64,000 bases of DNA from assembly GCA_019426215.1 (NCBI GenBank), contig CM033396.1, forward strand, positions 31,105,154-31,169,153, read 5' to 3'. Under the pieces are notes generated by a model, which worked only from the letters and a program-made list of their open reading frames with translations, did no database searches and was not told the DNA's origin. This document shows positions 11,661 to 22,763 of the stretch, piece after piece (the first letter of the stretch is position 1; each line of letters starts with the position of its first letter). The translations under genes were made by a program, and so were the position numbers. The stretch comes from Buddleja alternifolia (taxonomy: Eukaryota; Streptophyta; Magnoliopsida; Lamiales; Scrophulariaceae).

Positions 11661-12670
11661 CCCCTTCATATTTATTCGGTGTCATAGCGGTGAAGATTAA
11701 ACAAATTATTGGTCTTATCGGATACATATTTTTAATCACTAGTGTAAGACAAACTCGCGTGAGACTATACTACATTGAGTGTATTGAAATAGGTGTATTT
11801 AGTATCATATATTTATGATGGGATCAGAGGTTTTAGCATGGGTGTTGGGTGATGAAAATCACTCATCCCACCACAAATGTGTAGTGTTAAGTATATCGAC
11901 TTCAATACATGCGGTCTAGCATAGAATTGCCCGACAAACTCGACGTGTGAAGAAAATAAAGTTTTTTTTATCCATAGTGAAGAAAATAAAGTTATTAAGT
12001 CATCTTATCAAAATTTAGAAAACTGCATTGCAATATGTATATAGTGCATGAACGCTTATTTATAGAACAACTTTTCTTTTGATATGTCTAAATGGTTTAT
12101 TAGACCAACAAATAATTCCTTAATCCTATTTTTTTAAAAAAATTGGTTACATATATTAATTATTAATTTATGCATAACTTAGAAAGAAAAACAAAAGAGA
12201 AAAGACTTATACAATGCTAATAAAAATAGCGCTCAAGACCTTTAATATGAATGATTTAATCCCTTTTTTAGCTATGATTTTCATGTATTTTGTAATAAAA
12301 AATCATAGATTAATTTTGAGGTATTGTGAAATCTAATTGTAAGAACTCTCCTAATCAAATTTGTGCATTATTTAAATAATTGGAGTCCCTCATATTCTAT
12401 TCAGGCTTCGTTTATCACATACCAAATGCAAGTTATGGTCCTAAACTATATTGTACGTTATCCAATGTTTTATTACAATCATATTTCAAAATGTACTCCA
12501 AACACTAGCTCAAGTCCGGAATTAATTTGTTAATTAAACAACTCAATCAAATCCATAGATTTAAAATTTAATCAATCATTAATAGTTGAACTCATTTTCA
12601 TTTAATAATATTTAGCCAGGTAATCCAACTTTGCTACCTAATTGGGAATAAGTTCGATTACCCCGTCGAA
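11661..12670. other. No gene seen
   Basis: This is AT-rich intergenic sequence with only short ORFs of random character. A TTTTATCCATAGTGAAGAAAATAAAG patch near 11950-11990 has a short internal direct repeat (GTGAAGAAAATAAAGTT twice). Confidence 0.4.
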
Positions 12671-12913
12671 ATTACATCCACTACCCCCAACTTGTACGGG
12701 CGCGGAGCACGTGCCAGCGGCGCCGAACGCCCAATGCGCGTAAAGTTGCCACGTGTGCCCCACCGTCCGAATAAATAAATATAAATATAATTTTGATTCC
12801 AGTTCAATTCATCTCCTCATTTCCTTCATCGTAACTTCTTTTTAGTAACAGTGAAGCAACACACAAAATCGTCTCCGATTCGACTCAGCGAGTCACAGAT
12901 TGATTATTCCAAA
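12671..12913 (+). promoter_or_regulatory. Probable promoter and 5' leader of a gene lost in the gap
   Basis: GC-rich motifs (GAGCACGTGCC at about 12706, GCCACGTGTGCC at about 12748, both G-box/ABRE cores) are followed by an AT-rich TATA region (AAATAAATATAAATATAA, about 12773-12792). Then comes a C/T-rich leader (CAATTCATCTCCTCATTTCC) about 30-60 bp downstream. This is the normal order of a plus-strand plant promoter. The sequence enters the N gap at 12914, and the bases after the gap belong to a retrotransposon, so the gene body cannot be seen. No ATG was found before the gap in a convincing frame. Confidence 0.45.
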
Positions 12914-12993
12914 NNNNNNNNNNNNNNNNNNNNNNNNNNNNNNNNNNNNNNNNNNNNNNNNNNNNNNNNNNNNNNNNNNNNNNNNNNNNNNNN
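12914..12993. other. Assembly gap (80 N)
   Basis: This is a run of undetermined bases. The left side looks like a gene promoter and the right side is the 3' part of an Athila-like element. The missing 3' LTR of that element probably lies in or across this gap, so its true size is likely larger than 80 bp. Confidence 0.98.
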
Positions 12994-13882
12994 ACTCAAC
13001 ATAGCCAAAAACATCCACTATCTAACTCATATTCAGGCAAATCAAAACAACCTCCCAGTGTGAACCAATATTCAAGTCAAATGATATGAAGTTCTAAATC
13101 TTTTGATTGGTTTGCAAGACATGTTTTTTCTTTAGGCCTGTTAGAAGGGGGTTGTCATGGCTTATGAAAGAAAAGAGAATGGTGGTTTCTAGTGTGCATA
13201 GCACACTCCATTATTATCAATACGGCTCAAGTCAAGGTCTAGAGATTATGCAATTAGAGAAGGCCAAAATGTAAGGCTAACAAAAATGAAAGATGGCCTA
13301 AATCATTTTGTGACTTCACAACATTAATGCACACTTCATAGTCAAAAAAAATTGAAAGTCAACGTTTTAAAACCGCAATAATTCGCATAAGCATGACTAA
13401 AAAGGGCTTTCAAGTCACAATATATGACGTTGACCACAGACAAGGAACTTTGACTTCGACAGAGAGAGATATTCGAATGCATTCTGTTCTTACGCAAGGG
13501 TACACTCAACAAAAGAAACACGAGCAACATGCAAAAATGTACGCCCACCCCCAAACTGAAATGAAACAGTGTCCTCAATGTTGCAAACGTAAGTATAGGA
13601 GAGGGAAAAGCGATACATCCCTGAAATTAGAGAACGGTGGGAGAACGGTGGCGTCTCAGATCCGGAGTGAAAATCATTATTAAAACTGCGGAAGAAATCA
13701 AAGGACCCACATCAACGCATGAAAGTACACAAAAGAGCATGAAAGAGAAGCAAAAACACGAAAACGCAAACAAAACCAAGGAAAACAGTACAAGCATCGA
13801 ATACGAAAGAGTTACAGCAATCATAACATAGTAAAGTAGATAATTAAAAAGTGAAAAGCTCTCAAACTACGGCAACATCCGA
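12994..13882 (-). other. 3' untranslated part of the Athila element
   Basis: No ORF of substance is present. On the minus strand it contains ATTGAGGACACTGTTTC and then GTTTGGGGGTGGGCG (about 13547-13580), the purine-rich motif characteristically found downstream of the last ORF in Athila/Tat elements. Sequence below 13340 should be the approach to the 3' LTR, but no segment matching 21796-23044 is seen before the gap. Confidence 0.6.
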
Positions 13883-15204
13883 CTACTCATCCGACGCCGT
13901 CTCGTCCTCGTCAGTATCATCATCCTCATCGTCCTCACCCTCCTCGTCATTTTCAGGGACGCAAGCGGGCTCTGGAGGCGGGGTGGAGGGGGTGTAGTGG
14001 AGCAAGCGGATCAAACTGGGGAAATCGGGCCAAACGTCGGGCCAAGGGCCAAATGCATTAGCCGAATAGCACTCTCCATAACTGCCATCGGCGGTGTGCG
14101 TCCCATCGCGCAGCAAATATTGATCAATGCGTGTCATCTTGTGATCCAACTCAATGCCCACTGCGGGACATCAGGCGCTACACCGGAAGAAGATGAAACA
14201 CGCGGGGGGGCTTTGCGACGTGGCGGAGCAGGCAGAGAGGGGGGCGGCGGTGGTGGATGATGTGGCGGTGGGTCGGCGCCCGGTGACCAGAACGAGCAGC
14301 TATAGTCTCGGCTTGGCAAATCTGGTGTATGAAATAATCCGGCGCGGCACCCTCACATGCTCCATCGGCGAGTACTGGACGCCGGCGTTCTTGCACAGTG
14401 CGGTGATGAGGAGGGCGGGAAACAAAGATTCTTCTTGGCACCAGAACCACAATGATGGACTGAATCAATTGTTGCTTAATCAGTTTCCCACGTTGATGTT
14501 GAGACCATGATGAATAGCATAGACAACCTCGACTCGCTCGCGAGTAGCTGTGCTCAAAGATAATGTCGGGATGAGGCGAGCGCAAACAAAGTAATACATG
14601 TGCGGCCGTGGTGTTGAGGTTACATGCTTGATTGAGATAGGACGGGAGTCCTTGAAACCTGTCCAAATAGACTCTGGATAACAAAGGGCAGAGTGGATTG
14701 CAGCATAATCAATGTCCTGTAAAAACGTCTCAAACTGATCCGGCGAGGGATGGGATGTGAAGTACTTCATTGATTTTGTGGAAGAAATGGTAACATTGCG
14801 CCCCCTGACCTGAACAGAGACTAAACGGTGTACGTTTTCGGGCTTGCCGGTGGCATTGGCATAAAAATTCTTTGACTAAAGGAATAATAGCCTCCCCGGG
14901 CTGCGTAGCAAACTCAAAACCAACCTCGATTCCTAATATTCGTCCTGAATGGTTCAATCGAACAATCCAACGCTCGCTCATCCACCACATTCTTCTTTGT
15001 CAATTTTTCGGAAAAACAAACAGAGGCGGCGAGGCTAACAAATTTATCACAATCATACAGCGGGTCATCCGCTGGAGTAGAAGTATTCACTTTAGCCTTG
15101 CCTTTGTTTCCCTTAGAAAGTCGCGGGCTCATTTTCAACCCCCTAACACTAGGCAACACGTATCCAAGATAGAACGTTCTAGTCACCCACACGACTGATT
15201 TCAA
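13883..15204 (-). pseudogene. Env-position ORF of the Athila element, decayed
   Basis: At least four frames in series carry one ancestral protein. The N-terminal part (15204-14914) has MSPRLSKGNKGKAK. The middle (14990-14480) has GFEFATQPGEAIIPLVKEF and IHSALCYPESIW. A part near 14684-14178 has IKQQLIQSI and DYFIHQICQA, and an acidic tail (13883-13990) is rich in Asp and Glu. The middle resembles the 'putative plant transposon protein' domain that follows pol in Athila elements. I see no signal peptide or transmembrane segments, so a true envelope role is not supported. The frameshifts mean no full protein is made. It follows a leader containing a palindrome array that may be its promoter. 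Confidence 0.65.
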
Positions 15205-16084
15205 AACTCGGTATCCCCAAACTTCTTCAACAAATCACTCCCACAACCAAATTTTTCTCAACTCCACAAGCACAACAAGCTCACGAATGGAAAATGTAAA
15301 ACGAGCGAGAAAAGAAAACCCACAAAATTCAATCAACCCGAATGATGCTCGCAACTACCAACCAAATGCACGATATCATCAACAATTCAATACTTAAAAT
15401 TAATTTGCACCCCAAAATTGACCACAAATATATATGAACCTTAATCCAAAATGGGTAGACAATTATCACAAAGTGATGTAGGAAGCTATTACTTTACCCA
15501 AAGAGATGAAAATGCAAGGTAAAGTCCGGTGGTGGCGGCACAATTCCGGCGGTGGCGGTGCAATTCCGGCGGGCGGCAGTGGTGGAGTCGGGAATGTGGA
15601 TTTTCGGCCGAAATTGTGATTTTTGATCGGTGGGAAGTGTAATAAATCGGTTGGGAAGTGTGGATTCAAGATGAATTGGAGAGATATGGAGTGATGTGGG
15701 AGGAATTTGGATTTTTTTGGAAGGGGGGAAGAGTTAGGTTTGGAAATAAGAAATAAAGTTGAAGGAAATGGGGAAAGGGGAAAATCGGCTGGGCATATAT
15801 GCATCGAACGCCGCGGCGTTCGATTTATAACGCCGCGGCGTTGGGGTGCAGTAGCGAACGCCGCGGCGTTCTTTGTTTGGAACGCCGCGGCGTTGAGTCA
15901 ACCCGTTTTTTTTTTTTTTTTTTTTTTTTTTATAAAAAAGGGAAAGGGCTGCTGGCGTCGAAATTGTGCGAATGAATGGAAAACCTGCAAACACGATGAA
16001 AACACATCGTAAAAATATTAAACAGAAACAAAACGAAGAAAAAAACAAAGTGAAATGAAAGGAAATAAATAAAATAAACAAAAA
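15205..16084 (-). other. Leader between pol and the env-position ORF
   Basis: This non-coding interval is C/T-rich on the minus strand. A homopolymer T run (plus strand, about 15906-15931) is followed on the minus strand by four palindromes (15807-15894), TATAAAT at about 15823-15829, GCATATATGC at 15792-15801, and then a Pro-rich open frame (15466-15804) that I regard as leader, not protein. The arrangement suggests an internal promoter for the downstream ORF. Confidence 0.5.
15803..15894. promoter_or_regulatory. Internal palindrome array (4 x AACGCCGCGGCGTT)
   Basis: The 14-bp perfect palindrome occurs at 15807-15820, 15829-15842, 15857-15870 and 15881-15894. Start-to-start spacings are 22, 28 and 24 bp. 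The first copy extends to a 22-bp perfect palindrome (15803-15824). Each core holds four CpG and the GCGGCG hexamer on both strands. The same motif, also fourfold, sits in the LTR promoter at 22764-22857. Function is inferred: a binding site for a dimeric transcription factor. Confidence 0.75.
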
Positions 16085-18967
16085 AAAGAACTTGGGTTGC
16101 CTCCCAAGAAGCGCTTGTTTATAGTCGTTAGCTTGACGTAGGTGCAATCAATGTGGTGGGTCAGCGAGGGTAACGTGCACATGGTCCCTCATACAACCAT
16201 TTCCTTCATAGTGTTTCAAACGGTGGCCATTAACAATGAATGAACCCTTTGTTTCGTGTGAAATTTCAACCGCACCGGAGGGGTAAACTTTCATGACAGT
16301 GAAAGGTCCTGACCATTTAGAGCGTAGTTTACCGGGAAAAAGTCGGAGGCGAGAATTGAATAAAAGGACCTGTTCGCCCTCGGTAAACTCCCTCGGTGTG
16401 ATGCGCTTGTCGTGCCAGCGTTTTGTTCGTTCCTTGTATTTTTTGCGTTTTCATAGGCCTCCTGTCGGAACTCATCCAGCTCGTTCAATTGTAACAACCT
16501 GTGGTTGCCAACATCTTGCAAATCAAAATTAAGCAATTTAATTGCCCAAAATGCCCTATGCTCTAGCTCAACGGGTAGGTGGCAAGCTTTCCCAAAAACA
16601 AGTCGGTAAGGTGACATGCCAATAGGTGTCTTAAACGCAGTTCGATATGCCCACAGGGCATCATCTAACTTAAGAGACCAATCTTTTCGAGATGAATTTA
16701 CCGTTTTCTCAAGGATGCGTTTAAGTTCCCGATTGGACACTTCAACTTGACCACTCGTTTGAGGGTGGTACGGTGTGGAAATCTTATGTGTGACACCATA
16801 TTTTTGCAAAAGATTATCAAACTGTTTGTTGCAAAAATGAGTGCCACCATCACTTATAATGGCTCGAGGGGTACCGAAACGCGTGAAAATGTGTTTTTTC
16901 AAAAATTTAACTACCACCCTTGAATCATTCGTACGTAAAGCCTCCGCTTCGACCCATTTAGACACATAATCAACCGCTACTAGAATGTATTTATTGGAGC
17001 ATGAGCTAGGGAATGGTCCCATAAAGTCAATGCCCCAACATCAAAAAGTTCGCATTCTAATATGTTGTTTAACGGCATTTCATGTTTCCTCGAAATATTC
17101 CCTGTTCTTTGGCATTGATCACAAGAAGATACATACGCATGCACATCTTTAAATAGGGAGGGCCAGAAAAAACCTGATTGGAGAACTTTTGAGGCGGTCT
17201 TAGTAGGCCCAAAGTGGCCACCTACCTTGCCATCATGGCAATGGCTCATAATAGATGTCATTTCTTCTGCCGGGAACACAACGCCTGATAATGCCATCTG
17301 CACAATTCTTAAACAAAAATGGCTCGTCCCAAAAATAATGCTTGACATCAGATAAAAATTTCTTCTTTTGATAAAAAGTGAGATTAGGGGGAAGTGCACC
17401 CATGACAACATAATTTGCAAAATCAGCATACCAGGGGAAAGCACCATGAATCACCGTATACAATTGTTCATCCGGAAACTCTTCCCCAATTGGTTTTTCA
17501 ATGATTGAATCGGAGACAGGGGCTTCTATCCTAGACAAATGGTCAGCTACCACATTCTCAACTCCCTTTTTATCCCTAATTTCTAGATCAAATTCTTGGA
17601 GAAGAAGAATCCATCTAATAAGGCGAGGTTTGGCATCCTTCTTTGCAAGTAGATACTTAAGTGCAGAATGATCAGTGTAAACAATGACTTTGTTCAAGAC
17701 AAGGTATGAATGAAACTTATCAAATGCAAAAACTATAGCTAGCAATTCCTTTTCCGTCGTGGCATAATTTAACTGAGCATCATTTAAAGTTCGACTCGCA
17801 TAATAAATGGTGTAGAATACCTTATCTTTCCTTTGTCCGAGTACAGCTCCAACTGCTGAATCACTAGCATCACACATAAGCTCAAATGGGAGGTTCCAAT
17901 CTGGAGGTGCCATGATGGGCGCTGAAATTAATTTTTCCTTGAGCGTGTGAAAAGCCTGCAAACACTTATCATCAAAGTTAAACGGTGTATCTTTTACCAA
18001 CAAATTAGATAATGGTTTAGCAATTTTCGAAAAGTTTAAAATGAAACGCCTGTAAAATCCTGCATGACCCAGAAACTCCTGACGGCTTTCACCGAAGAGG
18101 GTGGGGGAAGCTTTTCAATGACCTCAATTTTAGCTTTATCCACTTCAATCCCCTTGTGAGAGATTTTGTGGCCAAGCACAATTCCTTCTTGAACCATAAA
18201 ATGACACTTTTCCCAATTTAACACAAGATTAGTTTCTTCACATCGTTTTAGAACACGTGTTAAATGGTTAAGACATGTATCGAAAGAAGTTCCAAAAACT
18301 GAAAAATCATCCATAAAAATTTCTAGGGAATCCTCGACCATGTCATGAAAAATAGCCATCATACATCGTTGAAAGGTGGCAGGGGCATTACATAGGCCAA
18401 ATGGCATCCGCCTATAAGCAAATGTGCCATAAGGACAAGTGAAAGTGGTTTTCTCTTGATCCTCAGGTGTGATGGCAATTTGATTATAGCCAGAGTAGCC
18501 ATCTAGGAAGCAATAAAACTCATGCCCGGCTAACCTCTCAAGCATTTGATCAATGAAGGGAAGGGGAAGTGGTCTTTCCGGGTGGCCTCATTTAATTTTC
18601 GATAATCAATGCATACTCGCCACCCGGTAACTGTTCGTGTGGGAATTAATTCATTGTTAGCATTGGTAATAACAGTCATACCTCCTTTCTTCGGGACCAC
18701 TTGAGTTGGACTCACCCAATTGCTATCGGAGATAGGATAGATAATACCTGCATCGAGTAGCTTAATTACCTCCTTTTTAACAACTTCTTGCATCATTGGA
18801 TTGAGTCGTCTTTGCGGTTGAATGGTGGGCTTATACTCATCCTCCATGAGGATCTTATGCATACATACCGTTGGGCAAATCCCTTTAATATCAGCTATTT
18901 TCCATCCAAAAGCCTTTTTATGGGCTTTCAACACCGTAAGCAGCTTCTCCTCCATAATGTCTGTCAA
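16085..18967 (-). pseudogene. Athila pol: RT, RNase H, integrase (frameshifted)
   Basis: Reverse transcriptase runs from 18967 to about 18036: VCIDYRKLNEATRKDHFPF, FLDGYSGYNQI, MPFGLCNAPATFQR and catalytic FMDD at 18306-18317. RNase H (about 18003-17500) has [42 protein letters not shown] and ADHLSR. Integrase (about 17300-16085) has CDQCQRTGNIS, then the D,D,E core with [20 protein letters not shown] and a Glu in [11 protein letters not shown], then [10 protein letters not shown] near the C-terminus. Frame breaks occur near 18560, 18080, 17240, 17030 and 16440. All catalytic residues I looked for are present, so decay is by indels rather than active-site loss. Confidence 0.9.
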
Positions 18968-21659
18968 GAGATGAAGAGATTATAACAGGTAAAAATTCTG
19001 AATCTTGTAAGTAAGCATATTTGAGATGAGAAGGAAGAGGTTTAAGCTCAAGAGGTGGCGGTTCTTCAATTGAGGGCTTTGGTAATGAAGTGATTGGTCT
19101 ATCCAGAACTTCGAAACGAGGTCGAAAACTTCGTTTGTAAGGTGGATTTGCCTCGAGAAAAGCAACAGCGTCCCTCAAGTTATTGTTTTCCATTGTCTCA
19201 TCCATGGGATTCACAAGACATGCCTCCACTTGATCTTCGTATTGATTTCCCTGAAAGTGTTCAGAAATTAAGGTATCAAATGCATCGATGTGGAAACAAG
19301 TAGAATCATTAGATGGTGTTCGCATAGCATGATACACATTTATTGTCACTTGCTCATCTCCCACTCTAAGAGTTAATTGACCATTGGCAATATCAATTAA
19401 TGCTCGTCCGGTGGCGAGGAATGGTCGACCAAGAATGAGTGGTAGCTCGACATCCTCCTCCATATCTAGAACTACAAAGTCCACTGGGAATATGAATTTT
19501 TCGACTTTCACTAAAACATCTTCCACTATTCCTCGTGGGTACTTGATGGACCTATCAGCGAGTTGCAATGAAATAGTGGTAGGCTTGGGCTCGCCAAGTC
19601 CTAATTTCCTGAAAAGTGACAAAGGCAACAAATTAATACTGGCACCAGAATCACACAAAACTTTAGAAAAAGAAATAGAACCGATAGTGCAAGGAATTGT
19701 AAAGCTTCCGGGATCCTTAAGCTTTTGAGGTATCCGGTTTTGCAATATAGCCGAGCATTCTGCAGTAAGGGCTACAGTTTCATGTTCCTCCAACTTTCTC
19801 TTGTTAGAAAGGATATCCTTGAGATATTTAGCGTAACTCGGCATTTGCAACAAAGCATCTACAAGAGGAATGTTAATACGCAATTGTTTAAATATATCAA
19901 GAAACTTGGCAAATTGCTTATCTAACTTTCCTTTTTGTAATGCAAGTGGAAATGGAGGTCTTGGTTTGGGCACGGAGGGTTCGGTAGAGGAATGTCCCGA
20001 AACAGGGGATAAGGTCTCGGTGTTCTTTCCGGAGTTAGATGTTGCCTTAGTTTTATCCAAATGTTCTGGTGTATCATCCATTTTCTCTCCCAATTTTGAA
20101 TCAATGAGGTTCTTTCCGCTACGAAGTGAAACTGCTTGAACTTGTTCCTTTGGATTTTTCTCGGTATCACTTGGTAACGTGCCTTGGGTTCGTCCAGAAA
20201 GCATGTTGGCAATTTGCCCAATTTGATTTTCTAAGTTTTTTAGTGCAATTTCTTGATTTTTTAAACTTGCTTCTTGTTTCTTGGACATCATTTCTTGATA
20301 TTGAAACTTTTGTGTTGCCTCCATCATGAACTTTTGCCACCCATCTTCCATATTATTCTTTTTCTCACCTTGTTGTGGTTGTTGGAGCCCCCCTTTCCTT
20401 TGAAATGGAGGTTGTTGGAAACCTCCTTGGTTTTGCTGAAAACCTGGTGGTTGTGGTCTCGCCATATTCGAATTTTGGCTCCATGAGAAATTTGGATGAT
20501 TCCTCCATCCCGGATTAAAAGAGTTCGAGTAGGGATTATTCTGTTGACGACTTGCATTTCCCATGAAGTTAGCACTTTCAACCGAGTTAGATGTCCCACA
20601 CACATCTCCTTGTAAGCACTCAAAGTTTGTGTGATCACCTCCACAATTTTCACAAGTGGATTTAACTTGATTTACCGTACCTTGCATGAGTCCGAAGGAA
20701 TCCAATCTTTTGTTTAGGGCCTCCAATTGAACAGCTACTGTGGAGCTATTCCCAATTTCATACAATCCGGCGGGCTTCTTGGGCAACGTGATTCGTTCGG
20801 TTGGCCATTGATAGTTGTTCTCGGCCATGAGCTCAATTAATGCCCAAGCTTCCTCAGGTGACTTGTTCATGATAGTACCTCCCGCGGCGGCATCTAAATT
20901 CGTACGGAGATTCGGTCCCAAACCCAAATAGAAAGTTTGAACAAGTGTGGGCACGGCTAACCCATGGTGTGGGCATTTCCTCAAAAGTTCCTTAAAACGC
21001 TCCCATGCCTCATAAAGTGATTCCCCCTCATATTGACGAAAGCTGGTGATTTCATTTTTCATTGCTGCCGTCTTACCCGGTGGAAAATACTTAGACAAAA
21101 ATTTATCCACCATTTGTTCCCAAGTACGGATAGAGGCGGTTGGCAAAGAGTTGAACCACTGTTTAGCCTTGTCTTTGAGAGAGAATGGAAATAACCGTAA
21201 GCGTATGGCGTCGTCGGTGACTCCATTGTTCTTGAAAGTATGGATAATCTCCGAGAATGTGGCTATATGAGCGTGAGGATCATCATGTTGTAAACCGGAG
21301 AATTGAACCTGGTTTCCTATCATTTGGATATACCCCGGCAGGATTTGAAAAGTGTTAGCCTCTACCGGTGGTAAAACGATTGGCCCTGCGGCTCCTTGGA
21401 TGTTTGGCATCATATAATCCCTCAAAGGGCGTTGCGGAGGCGCCTCTGGTTGGTTTTGATGAACACGAAGATTTGCAAGCTCCCGACGAACCGCTTCTTC
21501 TAAGATAGCGGGATCTATGTGAATAGGAGGAGGATTCAGATTTGGATCCATTGTAGCTTGATAACGTTGAGCCTCTCTTTGTAGTCTTACCCCTCGAGTA
21601 AACGTTCGTTCAATTTCAGGGTCCAACTCCGCTAGTCCCACTCGACTAGTACGGGTCAT
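18918..21659 (-). CDS. Athila Gag-protease polyprotein
   Basis: An intact 913-codon frame. Residues 1-60 are a charged leader. The gag core (about 110-300) has FSGLQHDDPHAHIATF, LKDKAKQWFNSLP, WEQMVDKFLSKYFPPGK and YEAWERFKELLRKCPHHG. A zinc-knuckle-like CENCGGDHTNFEC lies near residue 340. A Gln/Asn-rich linker follows. The aspartic protease (about 640-790) has CDSGASINLLPLSLF with the catalytic Asp near residue 671, and later LILGRPFLATGRALID. Gag would form the particle and the protease would cleave the polyprotein. The frame should continue into pol but an apparent 1-base insertion near 18960 ends it with an off-frame tail. This is the best-preserved part of the element. Confidence 0.9.
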   Translation of the reverse strand: MTRTSRVGLAELDPEIERTFTRGVRLQREAQRYQATMDPNLNPPPIHIDPAILEEAVRRELANLRVHQNQPEAPPQRPLRDYMMPNIQGAAGPIVLPPVEANTFQILPGYIQMIGNQVQFSGLQHDDPHAHIATFSEIIHTFKNNGVTDDAIRLRLFPFSLKDKAKQWFNSLPTASIRTWEQMVDKFLSKYFPPGKTAAMKNEITSFRQYEGESLYEAWERFKELLRKCPHHGLAVPTLVQTFYLGLGPNLRTNLDAAAGGTIMNKSPEEAWALIELMAENNYQWPTERITLPKKPAGLYEIGNSSTVAVQLEALNKRLDSFGLMQGTVNQVKSTCENCGGDHTNFECLQGDVCGTSNSVESANFMGNASRQQNNPYSNSFNPGWRNHPNFSWSQNSNMARPQPPGFQQNQGGFQQPPFQRKGGLQQPQQGEKKNNMEDGWQKFMMEATQKFQYQEMMSKKQEASLKNQEIALKNLENQIGQIANMLSGRTQGTLPSDTEKNPKEQVQAVSLRSGKNLIDSKLGEKMDDTPEHLDKTKATSNSGKNTETLSPVSGHSSTEPSVPKPRPPFPLALQKGKLDKQFAKFLDIFKQLRINIPLVDALLQMPSYAKYLKDILSNKRKLEEHETVALTAECSAILQNRIPQKLKDPGSFTIPCTIGSISFSKVLCDSGASINLLPLSLFRKLGLGEPKPTTISLQLADRSIKYPRGIVEDVLVKVEKFIFPVDFVVLDMEEDVELPLILGRPFLATGRALIDIANGQLTLRVGDEQVTINVYHAMRTPSNDSTCFHIDAFDTLISEHFQGNQYEDQVEACLVNPMDETMENNNLRDAVAFLEANPPYKRSFRPRFEVLDRPITSLPKPSIEEPPPLELKPLPSHLKYAYLQDSEFLPVIISSSLDRHYGGEAAYGVESP

Positions 21660-21771
21660 GCACTAACCGAGATCAAACCTTGCACAAAGAAAGACACACA
21701 AATTAAAAATAAAAGAAATGATCTAAGCTCAGAAAGAATAAGGGAATCTCAATATTAGATAAAAATAGTTG

Positions 21772-21789
21772 TCCCCGGCAACGGCGCCA
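21772..21789 (-). promoter_or_regulatory. Primer-binding site for tRNA-Asp
   Basis: The plus strand reads TCCCCGGCAACGGCGCCA, the 3' end of plant tRNA-Asp including CCA, so the minus-strand transcript is complementary to it over 18 nt. It lies 6 bp from the 5' LTR. This is where minus-strand DNA synthesis of the element would start. Confidence 0.9.
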
Positions 21790-22736
21790 AAAACTTGACA
21801 CGACAAAATCCTAGCAAGAGAACTAGGTCGCGTAAGTAGTAAAGTGGATTTCTAAGTCCGGGGTTATCGTATCCGCAGGGACAACTATAATCTAAGTACC
21901 AAGACTACTATATTACTCAATTCTAAGTTAAATCGGTCGATAGAAAGGTTGATTAACTAATTAATAAATACTAGAAAATAAACTAAGGCAACGTCACACC
22001 AAATAAAGGGAGGAAACAATAGAGAGAAGCGATCAAGGCACATGGTTCAACCAATTATGCATTTCGATTGTGATTTAGGTTCTATTGGATTATTAGATTG
22101 ATTTAGCTAAGGCGAAATTCTCTAACGTACGTACCACCCAATCTCTTGGCATAGCAACCCTACACTTGTTAACGATTTCCTATATATCTCTATATGAAAA
22201 TCCGATTAACGAGGATGCATTTAAGGTCTAGGAGTTCCCCACGTGAATGGAAAGCCACCTAAAGAAACCGAGTCTATCTCTAGTCGGTTTAACTATAGGG
22301 TATTCAATGTTTATATCTTCCCTAGGTTATTATCTCTCGATCTCTAACCTAGGCATTTTATCAAACACTTGGTGATCAAGCAAATGTAGCATTGAGATCA
22401 AATATTGAATACATAGCTAAAACCAAAATTAATCCAATAAACACCAACAAATCAACAATCAAAATAACATAAATGGCCTATCCATGGCCTCAATCAAACA
22501 AGTTTAGCTCATATTCATGTCAAAAGTGCAAATATAAATCATACAAGTCATAGGAGATTTGAACAAATTCAAGAAACAAATATGTAAAAACTCCCTAATT
22601 CTTGTAGAGATGTGGATTCCTTGTTGAATTCTCCATGTTTTGACCTTCAATCTTCTCTTCTAAGCTCCCTCTCTCTCTATTTTCGTGTGGTTGCTGATAT
22701 CTATGGTGAGTTAGGGTAAAAAATGGCTAAAAGAGG

Positions 22737-22744
22737 TATTTATA
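22737..22744 (-). promoter_or_regulatory. LTR TATA box
   Basis: The minus strand reads TATAAATA inside CCTATAAATACC, the standard plant form. It lies 19 bp downstream of the nearest palindrome of the 22764-22857 array. Confidence 0.75.
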
Positions 22745-22763
22745 GGCCAACACTGCCGCCTCG

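Noticed and set aside
12994..13340. 3' LTR of the Athila element
   Set aside because: I compared it with 21796-23044 and saw no shared LTR text; it looks like pre-LTR untranslated sequence.
13883..14000. Host acidic protein
   Set aside because: The Asp/Glu run is the tail of the retrotransposon third ORF, on the same strand and just before its purine tract.
13883..15204. True retroviral envelope gene
   Set aside because: No signal peptide, transmembrane helix or furin-type site is visible; only the position is env-like.
15466..15804. 112-codon Pro-rich protein
   Set aside because: Its composition follows the C/T-rich leader and it begins inside the palindrome region; no domain is visible.
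21772..21789. tRNA-Asp gene
   Set aside because: Only the last 18 nt of tRNA-Asp including CCA are present, next to an LTR. It is a primer-binding site; plant nuclear tRNA genes do not encode CCA.
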